DNA of 63,154 nucleotides from positions 1 through 63,154 of the forward strand of contig NZ_KB893555.1 in assembly GCF_000374085.1 (NCBI RefSeq), read 5' to 3'. Shown piece after piece: positions 26,298 through 36,900 of the stretch. This stretch comes from Spirosoma spitsbergense DSM 19989. Lineage in GTDB: Bacteria > Bacteroidota > Bacteroidia > Cytophagales > Spirosomataceae. A program made the translations under genes and the position numbers. The notes below the pieces were generated by a model, which saw nothing but the letters and a program-made list of their open reading frames with translations, did not search any database and was not told where the DNA came from. Within the stretch, counting starts at the first letter, position 1. Each line of letters begins with the position of its first letter.

Positions 26298-29051
26298 ATG
26301 CGATATATTTTACTGATTAGTTTGTTTGTCAGCAGTTTGGCGGTTAAAGCGGCTACCATCAAAGGATACGTAACTGATGCCCAAACCGGTGAATCCTTAA
26401 TAGGTGCTACCGTTACCTTAACTAAATCGGACGGAGAAACGACAAAACAAGGTGTTGTTACGGGACTGGATGGCAGCTACACCCTGCGCGACGTACCGGA
26501 GGGAACGTATAAACTTACCGTTAGCTACGTCAGCTACAAAACATTAACCCAGACACTGACCGTTGGAAGCGGTACGATCTCCCAAAATATAGCGTTGAAC
26601 AGTTCCAGTAATGATCTGTCTGAGGTAGTAATTTCGGGACGGGGCGACCGGGAGAGCGAGAACAGCACCCGCAAAACCGAGCAGAAAGCAGACAATGTGC
26701 TCAACATCATTGGGGCCAAAGCGATTTCACTGCTGCCCGATATTACGGTGGGTAATGTACTCCAGCGGGTATCCGGCGTATCGGTCGTGCGGAACAGCAC
26801 CGGCGACGGCCAGTTTGCCATTATCCGGGGCATGGACAAGCGGTATAACTACACACTCGTCAACGGCATCAAGATTCCCTCACCCGACAACAAGAACCGC
26901 TACGTGCCGATGGATATTTTCCCGGCCGATCTGCTCGAACGGCTGGAAGTAGTGAAAGCCCTCACGCCCAGCATGGAAGGTGATGCCATCGGGGGGGCCA
27001 TGAACATGATTATGCGCTCGGCACCCGATTATCTGGTTATTAACGCGACAGCATCGGGCGGCTACAGTCAAATGCTCAGCAGTCAGCCGTTTTCGGGGTT
27101 CAGTACATCAGGTATCAACTTCCGCTCCCCCTCCGAAGTGGCGGGCAGCAACCGCTACGCAGCCCAACCGTCGGATTTCTCGACCAAAACGGCGCAGTAT
27201 CAGAACGTAAAGCTGCCGGCAAACGGTCTGCTGAGCCTGTCGATTGGCAATCGGGTGCTCAACAAACGGCTGGGCTTTCTGGTTGGAGGTTCGTATCAGC
27301 ACACCTACCGGGGCAGCGAAACCACCTTCCTGCGGCTCTTCGGTCAGCCCTCACCCGACCCCGTACCGAACACGCCCATTTTTGAGTTTGTGGAGCAACG
27401 CAAATACTCCAATGAGCAGGCGCGGCTGGGCCTGAACCTCAAAACCGATTACGTCTTCAACGAAGCCAATAAGATTAGCTTATATGGGCTGTTCATGCAG
27501 CTCGACGATAAGCAGCACCGCACCGTACTGGGCAATCAGCTGGTTCAGATTGGCGACGTTACCACCACCGACCGTTCGGTATTTCGGCGGCAGAACGTCT
27601 ATAACGCTAGCCTCCAGGGCGACCACGCTCTAACGGGGAAATTAAAATTGAACTGGTCGGCGGTGTATTCGCTGGCCAAAAGCCAGACACCTGGCTGGAC
27701 CGACCTGTCGATAACGAGTCGCACGGCACTGGCGCCGGATGGCGTTTCCCAGCAATCAACACTGTATATCAATAACCTGAACTACATCTGGACCCGAAAT
27801 AACGACCGTGACCTGGCCGGTTACGTAAACCTCAATTACACGGTTGCTCCGGGTTTCGAGGTGTCGGCCGGGGGGATGTTCCGCGATAAAGACCGCAATA
27901 ATTACTACAACGATTACCAGCTGTCGACGGTACTACCCGGTGGCGACCGGCAGGTGTTTACCAGCGTCGACAAGGCCATTTTCTCGTTCCGGCCCGAATC
28001 CTACGCCTACCCCGACAGCACAAACGCCAATAACTACACAGCCAAAGAGCAGGTAGGGGCTGCCTACATCCAGGGTAAATACAACAATGACCACTGGCAG
28101 ATTCTGGGCGGTGTACGGGCTGAGAACACGCAGCAGTCCTACGTATCGCAACTGCCCGTGACGGCAACGGGCAAGACCGGTAAAATTCAGTATCTGGATA
28201 TTTTGCCAAGCCTGCACTTTAAATACAAACTGTCGGCCCGTGAGAATATCCGTCTGTCCTACTTCCGGGGCATTAGCCGGCCGGGCTATTTTGAGCTGGT
28301 ACCGGCTTCGTTTCCCGGTGATTTCTACACCGAAACGGGCAATTACAACCTCAAACACAGCGTAGCCGACAACCTCGACGCGCGGTATGAACTATTTCCG
28401 CGTGGCAACGAACAACTACTGATAGGCGCTTTCGCGAAGAACATCAAGAATCCTATCGAGTACGGCTTCAGCGATCTGGCGCAGAATAATATTGTCTATC
28501 AGCCCATTAATTACGGAAACGCGCTGAATTACGGTGCAGAACTGGTGTTCTCGCACTACATCAGCAACTGGGGCATTTCGGGTAACTACACCTACACACA
28601 CTCGCGCATCACTACTACGAAACGGGTGTACGGACGCGATGCCAACGGCAGCACAGTGGCGACCACCCAACAGCAAACCCGCCCGCTACAGGGTCAGTCA
28701 GACCACATCGCCAACCTGTCACTGATCTATAAAAGCAGTCAGACGGGCATTGACGCGCAGCTGGCCTGGGTGTACACCGGCAAGCGCATCAATATCGTAT
28801 CGGCCTATAAAGACCTCGATTACTGGCAGCGCGGCACCTCGCAGGTCGACTTCTCGGCGGAGAAACGCTTCGGCACGCGGGTTAGCGTGTTTGCCAAGAT
28901 GACCAACCTGCTCAACAACCCGATCATCGTGGATATTCTGCGGCCTAACACACTCGTCGGCTACCCCGATCAGGATCACACCGACCGCATTACGGTGCAA
29001 AAAGACGTGTTCGGCCAGAGCTATCTGCTGGGCATCCGGTATAAACGATAA
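26298..29051 (+). CDS. TonB-dependent receptor with CarboxypepD_reg domain
   Basis: The true start is most likely the ATG at 26298 (MRYILLISLFVSSLAVKA, signal peptide), giving 917 residues; the in-frame extension back to 26094 overlaps the preceding gene. Order: carboxypeptidase-regulatory-like domain (about 20-105; IKGYVTDAQTGESLIGATV), plug (about 120-240; VGNVLQRVSGVSVVR, AIIRGMDKRYNYTLVNG, EGDAIGGAMNMIM), then a 22-strand barrel to the end (GQSYLLGIRYKR). The plug pattern is close to the TIGR01782-type receptors. It would import a ligand with TonB energy across the outer membrane. The phosphatase downstream suggests an organophosphate-linked substrate. Confidence 0.88.
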   Translation: MRYILLISLFVSSLAVKAATIKGYVTDAQTGESLIGATVTLTKSDGETTKQGVVTGLDGSYTLRDVPEGTYKLTVSYVSYKTLTQTLTVGSGTISQNIALNSSSNDLSEVVISGRGDRESENSTRKTEQKADNVLNIIGAKAISLLPDITVGNVLQRVSGVSVVRNSTGDGQFAIIRGMDKRYNYTLVNGIKIPSPDNKNRYVPMDIFPADLLERLEVVKALTPSMEGDAIGGAMNMIMRSAPDYLVINATASGGYSQMLSSQPFSGFSTSGINFRSPSEVAGSNRYAAQPSDFSTKTAQYQNVKLPANGLLSLSIGNRVLNKRLGFLVGGSYQHTYRGSETTFLRLFGQPSPDPVPNTPIFEFVEQRKYSNEQARLGLNLKTDYVFNEANKISLYGLFMQLDDKQHRTVLGNQLVQIGDVTTTDRSVFRRQNVYNASLQGDHALTGKLKLNWSAVYSLAKSQTPGWTDLSITSRTALAPDGVSQQSTLYINNLNYIWTRNNDRDLAGYVNLNYTVAPGFEVSAGGMFRDKDRNNYYNDYQLSTVLPGGDRQVFTSVDKAIFSFRPESYAYPDSTNANNYTAKEQVGAAYIQGKYNNDHWQILGGVRAENTQQSYVSQLPVTATGKTGKIQYLDILPSLHFKYKLSARENIRLSYFRGISRPGYFELVPASFPGDFYTETGNYNLKHSVADNLDARYELFPRGNEQLLIGAFAKNIKNPIEYGFSDLAQNNIVYQPINYGNALNYGAELVFSHYISNWGISGNYTYTHSRITTTKRVYGRDANGSTVATTQQQTRPLQGQSDHIANLSLIYKSSQTGIDAQLAWVYTGKRINIVSAYKDLDYWQRGTSQVDFSAEKRFGTRVSVFAKMTNLLNNPIIVDILRPNTLVGYPDQDHTDRITVQKDVFGQSYLLGIRYKR

Positions 29052-29055
29052 AATC

Positions 29056-29131
29056 AATGAACAATGGATAATGTACAATGGAAAGACAATAGGCACCTCC
29101 TTCATTATACATTTTACATTCTTCACTGTAC
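29056..29131. repeat. Imperfect inverted repeat between receptor and lipoprotein genes
   Basis: Two imperfect arms (about 29056-29084 and 29099-29131) built from ACAATG/ATAATG-type words and their complements. Its vocabulary is shared with the better repeat at 30594-30662, one gene further on. Probably an intergenic hairpin in the polycistronic mRNA. Confidence 0.5.
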
Positions 29132-29167
29132 ACTCTCCTTTCAATCAATTACCCAAAATAAAGTACA

Positions 29168-30592
29168 ATGAAAAACCAAATCAAATACGGTATCCTGGCT
29201 GCCGGACTGGTAGCTGCGCTGTCTGGCTGTAATAGTTCCAGCGAAGACGTAGTCGTGTCGGCACCGCTGTTTAGCGTCGGGCAGGCTGTGAGCACCAAAA
29301 CACCGCTCCAGGGTTCGATCAAAGGCACGCTGAAGTCGGATTCGACCTATAACGTGACGGGCGATGTGTTTATCAACGAAGGCGACACGCTCCTGATTCA
29401 GCCGGGCGCCAAAGTGCTGTTCGATGGTAAGGGTGCCTGGTATTTCGTCGTGAAAGGGTCGTTGTTATCACTTGGCACGCAGGCTAAGCCAATCTACTTC
29501 ACCGTGCCATCTTCGGTAGCGGTTAAAAACGAAACGCTCGGTGCTGACCCTACTACCGACCCGGCCTACAAAGGCTTCTGGGGTGGTATTGCGGGTGAAA
29601 CGACCTTCAAAAACATCATCATTAAGTGGACCCACCTCGATTTTGGCGGTGGCAAGCTCGGCACATCGCCGGTATCGTTCCTGGCCAACGGAGCCAACGC
29701 CTATACGCTGACCTCCAAGAATTCGGACGGTATCGTAGTACTGGAAGATTCGTGGGTGTATGGTGCAGTCGATGATCCATGTCGTCCGTTTGGCGGCAAG
29801 TACAACATTATGCGCAACACCTTCGAGAAATGCGGCTTTACCGGGGGCGAAGCGTTCAATATCAAAGGGGGTACCGTCGGCAATTTTGCTTACAACCTGA
29901 TTATCGGCATGGCTACCAACGGCCCGAAAGCGTCCAATGACGGGCAATCGCCTACCCAGCCACAGACCAACATCCTGATGTACAATAATACGATGGTGGC
30001 CAACGGCTGGCGCCGGTCGTCCGACGGACGGGGTGGCTCGATCAACTATGAGAACGGGGCCAAAGGCGGTTACTACAATAACCTGATTGTCGATAGCAAA
30101 TACGGCCCGCGTATCGTGGGGGCTACAGCCTCCTATGCGGGTAACTCGCTGGTGGTAGCCGACACCTCGAACATCAAGTACAGCAATAACTACAACTACG
30201 TCGATTCGCTGAAGATGGCCAACCAGATCTATCCGGTCGGCTTTACCACCAAGCCACAAACGACCGATATTCCGGCTCCATCAACGTTTCTGCCAACAGG
30301 CTATAAGCCCGGTCAGGCATATGACGGTACAGCAGTCGTACAGAAAAACAACCCGCTGTTCGTGAATTTCCCGCTGCCCTACGTAGCCACGAAGAAAATT
30401 GCGGACGCCAGCTTTGTTGGTACCTTCAATTTCCGGCTCCAGCCTACATCACCCGCTTTGGGCAAAGGCACGACGGGCTTTACCCCGCTGAACGTGGTGC
30501 CGATCAGCGAACGCTACGGCTCTACGGAAATAACGGCGCCCAGCACCGACATTGGTGCCTACCCATCCAACGGAAAAGGGAATCAGCATTGA
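29168..30592 (+). CDS. Lipoprotein with predicted right-handed beta-helix fold
   Basis: 474 residues. The signal ends in the lipobox LSGC (Cys about 21), so surface or periplasmic lipidation is expected. The body contains repeated short strand motifs such as VFINEGDTLLIQPGAKVLF, KPIYFTVPSS and NILMYNNTMVANG, with Asn- and Gly-rich turns, the look of parallel beta-helix proteins (pectate-lyase-like or polymorphic repeats). No catalytic residues are recognised. It sits between the TonB receptor and the phosphatase, where SusD-like or accessory substrate-binding lipoproteins often occur. It has no SusD similarity that I can see. Confidence 0.72.
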   Translation: MKNQIKYGILAAGLVAALSGCNSSSEDVVVSAPLFSVGQAVSTKTPLQGSIKGTLKSDSTYNVTGDVFINEGDTLLIQPGAKVLFDGKGAWYFVVKGSLLSLGTQAKPIYFTVPSSVAVKNETLGADPTTDPAYKGFWGGIAGETTFKNIIIKWTHLDFGGGKLGTSPVSFLANGANAYTLTSKNSDGIVVLEDSWVYGAVDDPCRPFGGKYNIMRNTFEKCGFTGGEAFNIKGGTVGNFAYNLIIGMATNGPKASNDGQSPTQPQTNILMYNNTMVANGWRRSSDGRGGSINYENGAKGGYYNNLIVDSKYGPRIVGATASYAGNSLVVADTSNIKYSNNYNYVDSLKMANQIYPVGFTTKPQTTDIPAPSTFLPTGYKPGQAYDGTAVVQKNNPLFVNFPLPYVATKKIADASFVGTFNFRLQPTSPALGKGTTGFTPLNVVPISERYGSTEITAPSTDIGAYPSNGKGNQH

Positions 30593-30593
30593 T

Positions 30594-30662
30594 TGAATGG
30601 ACAATGTAAAATGAATAATTATTGCAACGGCTGATTATCCATTTTACATTGTCCATTATTCA
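30594..30662. repeat. Near-perfect inverted repeat between lipoprotein and phosphatase genes
   Basis: Arms 30594-30619 (TGAATGGACAATGTAAAATG and on) and 30634-30662 are complementary over about 24 positions with one small bulge, around a 14-nt loop. It lies just after the lipoprotein stop codon. It would form a stable mRNA hairpin that could attenuate, or protect, the upstream transcript. Confidence 0.7.
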
Positions 30663-30684
30663 TTTACCCCAACCCACCTCCCCA

Positions 30685-32121
30685 ATGAAGCAATTAATTA
30701 CCCTTCCATTCCTGCTCTTCTCTCTGCTATGTTGTAAGCTGACAACAGCACAGGATAATTTCATTGCCAAGCCATACCTGCAAATCGGGCGTACGCCTTC
30801 TCCGGACAACCTGCAACTACTCTGGCACGCGCCGGATAACGATGCGGACTGGACGGTCGAATACCGGATGGGAACTAGTGGTCCCTGGAAGAAAACGGCT
30901 GTCCCAACGTCTATTCGGGTGGCGGTTGCTGGTATCGAGCCGCACCGGGTCTATAACGCAGCCCTGACCGGCCTGACGCCGGGTGGAAAATTTACCTACC
31001 GGGTGTTGCAGGGTAAGAAAGAAGTATTTACGGCCGAAGGGCAGGCATCCAAAGCGTCTACCCAGCCGTACCGGTTTGTGGCCTTCGCCGATATTGGCGC
31101 CGAAACGGCCGCCCAGAAAAAACTGGCCACGCAGGCCATGCTCGCCAAACCCGATATGGTGGTTGTACCCGGCGATATCGTATACGAACGCGGGCTCATT
31201 TCGGAGTACCGGTCACGGTTCTGGCCTATCTATAATGCTGACCAGACTACCGCTGAGGGTGCTCCCCTGCTGCGGTCGGTGCCGATGATTGTGGCTCCCG
31301 GCAACCATGATACCGACACCCGGGACCTGAACAAGTACCCCGATGCACTGGCGTATTTCTACTACTGGAACCAGCCCCTCAACGGGCCGCAGGGCGTGGA
31401 AGGTGGCCCAATGGTGCCTACCCTCACCGCTTCGGCTGATAATCGGACGGCTTTTCAGACGGCCGCCGGAGATGCCTACCTCAAAATGGCAAACTACTCG
31501 TTCGATTACGGCAATGCTCACTGGACGGTACTTGACTCCAACCCATATGTTGACTTTACCGACAAAACCATCACCGACTGGGTAGCCGCCGATTTGGCAT
31601 CGCCAGCCGCTCAGAAAGCCACATGGCGGTTTGTGATGTTTCATCATCCGGGTTTCAACTCATCGCGGGAGCATTTCGAGCAGCAGCACATGCGTTTACT
31701 CTCGCCCGTATTCGAGCAAGGCAAGGTCGATGTGGTGTTCAATGGCCACGTGCATAATTACCAGCGGTCGTATCCAATGACGTTTGTGCCGGATAAAAAA
31801 GGCGTATTACTGGTGGCCAGTATGGGCAGTACCAAAGCACGGGGCCGGGTAGTGAACGGACGCTGGACGCTTGATAAATCGTTCGATGGAAAGACGAACA
31901 CTAAACCCAGCGGTATTATCTACCTCGTGACGGGCGCGGGTGGGCAGGAACTCTACAACCCCGAACAAAACAATGACCCCGATTCCTGGCAGAAGTTCAC
32001 CACCAAATTCTACTCTAACATTAATTCGCTGACGGTGGTGGACATAAACGACAAAACTATGACCGTTAAGCAGATTGACGTGGACGGCAAGGAGCTGGAT
32101 TCCTTCAAAATCACCAGGTAG
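30685..32121 (+). CDS. Purple-acid-phosphatase-like metallophosphoesterase
   Basis: Start taken at the ATG at 30685 (MKQLITLPFLLFSLLCCKLTTA, signal peptide), 478 residues. A fibronectin-III-like N-terminal domain (about 25-125; NLQLLWHAPDNDADW) is followed by the calcineurin-like phosphoesterase. Metal-binding motifs are in order: FADIG, VVPGDIVYE, APGNHDTDT, MFHHPGF and VVFNGHVHNYQRS. The enzyme should release phosphate from organic phosphoesters in the periplasm or outside. Together with the upstream TonB receptor it suggests organophosphate scavenging. It is terminated by a strong hairpin directly downstream. Confidence 0.87.
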   Translation: MKQLITLPFLLFSLLCCKLTTAQDNFIAKPYLQIGRTPSPDNLQLLWHAPDNDADWTVEYRMGTSGPWKKTAVPTSIRVAVAGIEPHRVYNAALTGLTPGGKFTYRVLQGKKEVFTAEGQASKASTQPYRFVAFADIGAETAAQKKLATQAMLAKPDMVVVPGDIVYERGLISEYRSRFWPIYNADQTTAEGAPLLRSVPMIVAPGNHDTDTRDLNKYPDALAYFYYWNQPLNGPQGVEGGPMVPTLTASADNRTAFQTAAGDAYLKMANYSFDYGNAHWTVLDSNPYVDFTDKTITDWVAADLASPAAQKATWRFVMFHHPGFNSSREHFEQQHMRLLSPVFEQGKVDVVFNGHVHNYQRSYPMTFVPDKKGVLLVASMGSTKARGRVVNGRWTLDKSFDGKTNTKPSGIIYLVTGAGGQELYNPEQNNDPDSWQKFTTKFYSNINSLTVVDINDKTMTVKQIDVDGKELDSFKITR

Positions 32122-32133
32122 TCTGTTTTTTTT

Positions 32134-32176
32134 AAATAGCCGCACTATCTCATGCGTATGGGACGCGGCTATTTTT
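32134..32176 (+). terminator. Intrinsic terminator after the phosphatase gene
   Basis: The stem is AAATAGCCGC (32134-32143) / GCGGCTATTT (32165-32174), perfect over 10 bp, followed by TT. A run of eight T precedes it, so it may work in both directions. Confidence 0.8.
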
Positions 32177-32193
32177 CACATGGACGTCACTTC

Positions 32194-32253
32194 AGTCCAA
32201 CACCCGGATACGGCCGCTGCGAATTTGCGAGGGCTGTATCCGGGTGTTGGACT
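32194..32253. repeat. 18-bp perfect inverted repeat of unknown role
   Basis: AGTCCAACACCCGGATAC (32194-32211) and its exact complement (32236-32253) flank a 24-nt spacer. It lies 18 bp after the phosphatase terminator. It could be a second terminator-like hairpin or the remnant of a mobile element; no T-tract immediately follows. Confidence 0.65.
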
Positions 32254-32688
32254 TTACGTTTAAGGTTAAGGTGAGGTAGTAGCGGTAAACTATTAGAAAA
32301 AGAGGAAGGTGGACGCGTAAAAAAGAGGAAGAATATAAGTAAACATTTATGGGTTACGCTGTCCAAATTGGGGGTTTCTGCCAGTTTCTCATTGACCCAT
32401 TTTCGGCATTCTTTTGCTCATTTCAGGCATTTACTTTTTTAATTAACGTATCATCAAGTTGATTTTCAACAACTTACCGAACACTTAAAAACAATAACAA
32501 AGCACAAACCAGCGGGGCAATTCTAAACATCAGTTCTAACTGGCCGTTGCCAGTTTACAGGGGTTCCCGGAATGGCTATATTTACCGATAGACGTGATAC
32601 CCCTCCCTCTGGCTCATACCCAGTGGCAACCCGGCTACGGATGAGGCCGTATCAACTTGCCCGACCTCATCCGTATCGCACCTGTCAA
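32254..32688. other. Non-coding AT-rich gap
   Basis: No supported reading frame in this 435-bp stretch. Near its right end an 11-bp inverted repeat, TACGGATGAGG (32636-32646) / CCTCATCCGTA (32665-32675), lies about 14 bp beyond the lectin gene's stop codon. It may stabilise or end that mRNA, although it lacks a T-tract. Confidence 0.5.
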
Positions 32689-33648
32689 TTACCGTTGTAT
32701 CAACAGCCGCAACGTAGTTGGCGATTGCCCGGTGGGTGTAACCTGAATCAGGTACAGGCCGTCGGGAAGCTGGCTGGTGTTCAGGCGGTACGGCTCGGCA
32801 GGGGCCACTTCCAGCTTCGTCTGCTGGAGTGGGTGGCCCAGCAGATCGTTAAGTTGCAAACCCACCGGTTGTCCAATAACAGGGCTAAGGTCGATCAGTA
32901 CGTGGTCGCGGGCAGGGTTAGGCCATAGTCTGACTGCTACTCCCGTTTCCACAGCGCCCAATCTGGCCCCGGCCGGACACGTCCTCTCCTGGACGCTCCA
33001 TTGCTGTTGCTGCCCCGCCCCCAGAGTCTGCTGGCTAATTTCAGCCCCCTCGGCCGTACTGGCATTGCGTACCGTAATCGCTTTACTGGAATTGCGGTTG
33101 CTGAACGTATAATAACCCTCGGCGTTGCGCTGTGCACTCCATTGCTGATGACTGCCCCCCCAGTAGGTCCATTGCTCCAGCAGGGCATCATCGGCACTCG
33201 AGAAATTGGCCACCTGAATACCTTTCTGGGTAGACAGCACCGTGATGCTGTAGTAGCCCCCATCGGCAGGCGTAAACCGCCAGCCCTGGGTAAGCTGATT
33301 GGCGTCGGTTTGCTGAACAAGTTTGTCCCCGTCATTCTGGGCACTACCAGTTATGCCCAGCACCCTGCCACTGAGCCGGGATACCAGCCGGTAGCACTTA
33401 TTAGGCTCAACCGCCGAAACGGACATCGGAGACGAGAGGTTGGGTAAGGGTGCTGCCACCGGGGAGATCATCACAGTACCCAGGGAAGACCCGTCGTTAT
33501 TTCTCGTTACCACGCCCATGTTAACAGAACTTGACGGTAACGGCAGGCAAAACCCGGCCGACTGGCTCCCTAACCAACAGAGAAGGCTAATAAAAAGACT
33601 GTAGTGAACGGTAAAGTACTTGGGATTGTACGTAAACAGTGTGTTCAT
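32689..33648 (-). CDS. Secreted ricin-type lectin with type IX sorting domain
   Basis: Start taken at the ATG at 33648, giving an n-region, then the hydrophobic YSLFISLLCWLGSQSAG. A ricin-B beta-trefoil covers about residues 75-215, with QxW-like repeats (QGWRF, QQWSAQ, QQWSVQ). The C-terminal 80 residues (VAVRLWPNPARDHVLIDL to LRLLIQR) form a typical T9SS type A sorting domain, including GLYLIQVTP. The protein is therefore exported through the outer membrane by type IX secretion and probably binds carbohydrate. No catalytic domain is present. It lies downstream of the hybrid two-component regulator on the same strand, about 300 bp away. Confidence 0.82.
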   Translation of the reverse strand: MNTLFTYNPKYFTVHYSLFISLLCWLGSQSAGFCLPLPSSSVNMGVVTRNNDGSSLGTVMISPVAAPLPNLSSPMSVSAVEPNKCYRLVSRLSGRVLGITGSAQNDGDKLVQQTDANQLTQGWRFTPADGGYYSITVLSTQKGIQVANFSSADDALLEQWTYWGGSHQQWSAQRNAEGYYTFSNRNSSKAITVRNASTAEGAEISQQTLGAGQQQQWSVQERTCPAGARLGAVETGVAVRLWPNPARDHVLIDLSPVIGQPVGLQLNDLLGHPLQQTKLEVAPAEPYRLNTSQLPDGLYLIQVTPTGQSPTTLRLLIQR

Positions 33649-33946
33649 CAAGGTATGAATTTGGGTTAGATTATTGTTGGGTAATCGTCTGCAGTGAGCC
33701 ACGCTTCATGTTGACTTAAGTCTGAATCCTGCGTTACAATTTATTATTTACGCGGCATTTTGCGGAAATAAACACGGCGATCATAGAAGAATAAAGTGTA
33801 TAAACCGGGCATCAAATACGATGGCAAGTACCCCACACACGAATTCACCTACCACCATTCTGGTTGTATAAACTAGCAATCAGGTTGCATGAACGTAGAA
33901 AAGCACCGTGAAAGATCTTTTTATGAAAAACTGAACGCGTAGCAAT

Positions 33947-36900
33947 CTATTCAGTGTCAGCAGAACGAGTCAGCGACTTGCCATACTGCGAAGGCAATAC
34001 CCCGTAGCGCTCTTTAAATACTTTCGTAAAGTAAGATGGGTTATCGAATCCGACGGCATATGCAACCTGCGTAATGGACGCTTCCTGCTCTTTCAGTAAC
34101 TGAGCAGCTTTCACCATTCGGATGTTCAGGATATAGTTGCTGGCGGTCGTGTTGGTTAGGGCTTTTAGTTTACGGAACAATTGTGCCCGGCTCATGTTAA
34201 CCGCTTCGGCCAGTGCCTCGACGGTAAACGCAGCATTATCGATATGCGCCAGTACCACCACCGAGAGCCGATCGAGGAATTTCTGTTCAGCCGCCAGCAG
34301 CACAGGCTTTGCCGGCTCAATCCCATCGGCTACCGGGGTAGCATTAGTGGGTATTGACATAAGACCGGTAGCAAAGCGCTGGTAAAGCCGTTGGCGCTGC
34401 TGCACCAGATTACGCACCCGCACCTGTAGTTCAGCCCGGTTGAAGGGCTTGGTCAGATAATCGTCAGCTCCCAGTTCAAAGCCTTCGATGCGGTCCTGGA
34501 CGGTGGCTTTTGCGGTGAGCATCACTACCGGGATGTGGCTTGTTACCTCCTGGGTTTTCAGCATCCGGCAAAAAACGAAGCCGTCGATCCGGGGCATCAT
34601 CAGGTCGCAGATGACGATATCGGGCATCGTGGCCATGGCTTTCTCCAGCCCCTCCTGCCCGTCTTCGGCCTCAATAACCCGGTAATCTGCTTCGAACACC
34701 GTGCGTACATAGGCGCGGATATCGGCATTATCGTCGATAATGAGCAGGATGCGTTCAGTATCCATCGGTTCACTCTCCAGGGGGGAGATCCCGGGCGACA
34801 ACGGAACCGGGAATACTACGTCCTGGAGCCCCGGCAGGCTACTATCGGTAGCCGCCGGCTGGGGCAATACCGGTTTATCGACGAGTATCAGCGGTAACGT
34901 TACGGTAAAGGCGGTACCCTGACCAACGGTACTGGTTACGCCAACCTGGCCGCCCAGTACCCGGACCAGTTCGTGTACCAGAGCCAGTCCGATACCGGTT
35001 CCTCCGTATGCCTGGCTTTGCCCACCGGCCGAACGCTGATAAAATCGCTCGAAAATATGCGCGAGGTCTTCCGGTGCAATACCGATTCCGGTATCCTCAA
35101 TGATTACCTGCAAATTCGGGGTTTCGGCCGATTCGGGGTAACTAACGTTCATGTGCACATCGTTACCGGCGGGGGTAAATTTGAAGGCATTGGCCAATAG
35201 ATTGGTCACAATTTTCTCCATCTTATCCGCATCAAAATCAGCCCAGCACTCGGTTTCAGTCTGAGCAAACGTAAACCTGATTCGCTGGCTTTCGGCGAGC
35301 GAGTCGAAGGAAATAGCCAGCGTACGCAGAAACGAGGCTATGTCTCCCCGCTTGAGTTCGGTCCGGAGCTGGTCTGCTTCGAGTTTACTCAGATCCAGCA
35401 GTTGGTTAATCAGGCTCAGCAACCGATTCCCGTTGCGCTCCATCATCGGCAGCACCGACTCCTCCGGGAATTTTCGTTTCAAATCGCCCAATGGTCCCAG
35501 CAGCAGTGTCAGTGGTGTGCGGAACTCGTGCGAAATATTCGTAAAAAACTGGGTCTTGAAGGAGTCCAGTTCGGTTAGCCGAATGGCTTCACGCTGCTCG
35601 AACAACAGTCGTTGCTGGAGCAGCCACCGCTGCGTCTGGAACAGGTACAACTGCCGCAGTGCAACGGCCAGTACCAGCGCGTAAAACAGATACGCCCACC
35701 AGGTCCGGTAAAACGGGGGATGAATCCAAATCTGTAGTTCGACTGGTTTGCTCCAGACCTGCCCATCGGCCGATCCCATCATCTCGAACGTATAATTACC
35801 GATGGGAAGCTGCGCATAATTGGCAAACCGATTGGTGCCCGCATTCACCCAGTCGGGGTCAATACCCGACAGGCGGTACCGGTACTGATTTTGGGCTGAA
35901 TTGGTGTAATCCATCACGCCGAACTCCACCGTCAGCAGGTTCTGGTCATGGGCCAGGTCGATCCGATGGGTATGGTCGATACTCTCGGTCAAAATCTTAT
36001 CGGGACCGCCAACGGGAATGGATTCATTATTGATTTTCAGGTTGATGATATTGGCAATGGGTGGCCGGGTTCTGGTATTGAGTAACGCTGATGGCAGGAA
36101 CGCAGTGAGTCCATTTATACCACCGAAGAGTAACTCGCCCGACGGTAATTTGACGAACGAGCTGGTGTTGAACTCATCATCCTGCAAGCCATCCCCTTTG
36201 GTGTAGTTGCGGAACCGGAACGTTTTCGGACTGAACTCAGCCAGACCCCGGTTCGTGCTTATCCAGAAATTCTTAAACTGATCGGTCAATAGGCCGTATA
36301 CAACTTTATTGGGCAGTCCCTGCGCTTCTTTAATGTGCAGACAATGACCCGTTTGCCGGTCGAGCCGGTTAACCCCCCCCCCTTTGGTACCTATCCACAA
36401 GTACCGCCCCGGCTGGTAGGGGTCGTCAGCCAGACTAGACACAAAGTCGTAACTAAGGCTCAGCCGGTTGGTCAGCGAATTTTTGTACAGCGAAAAAGTA
36501 GGGTTCGCCAGCACGTTGTCGGTCCGTATCAGTCCTTTCTGGGTCCCGATCCAGAGCGTTCCGGCTGCGTCCTGATGCAGGGCGTAGGTTTCCAACCCTT
36601 CGCTTCCTCCCGGTATCAGATCATGGTAGCTAAACACGGCAAACGTTTCAGTAACCGGATCAAACCGGAGCAGTTTCCCGTTGGCAGCCCCAATCCAGAG
36701 GTAGCCCGTCTGCCCTTCCAGGGTTTGATTACCCGTAAAACCAAAGGTTGTTCCGGGAGGCAGCGGGTATTTTTTGAGGAGCGTCCAGTCGGTAGAAAAC
36801 TTAAACAGCGTAGCCTCGTGGGTTTCAAAATTGACGTTGGACACCCAGAATATCCCCCGGCGATCCTGCATCAGGTACCGCTGTCGCTGGTCGGCAGCGG

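Noticed and set aside
29468..30259. Long (263-codon) open frame opposite the beta-helix lipoprotein
   Set aside because: It is fully contained in a gene with a lipobox and a recognisable repeat fold on the other strand; a shadow frame caused by codon bias.
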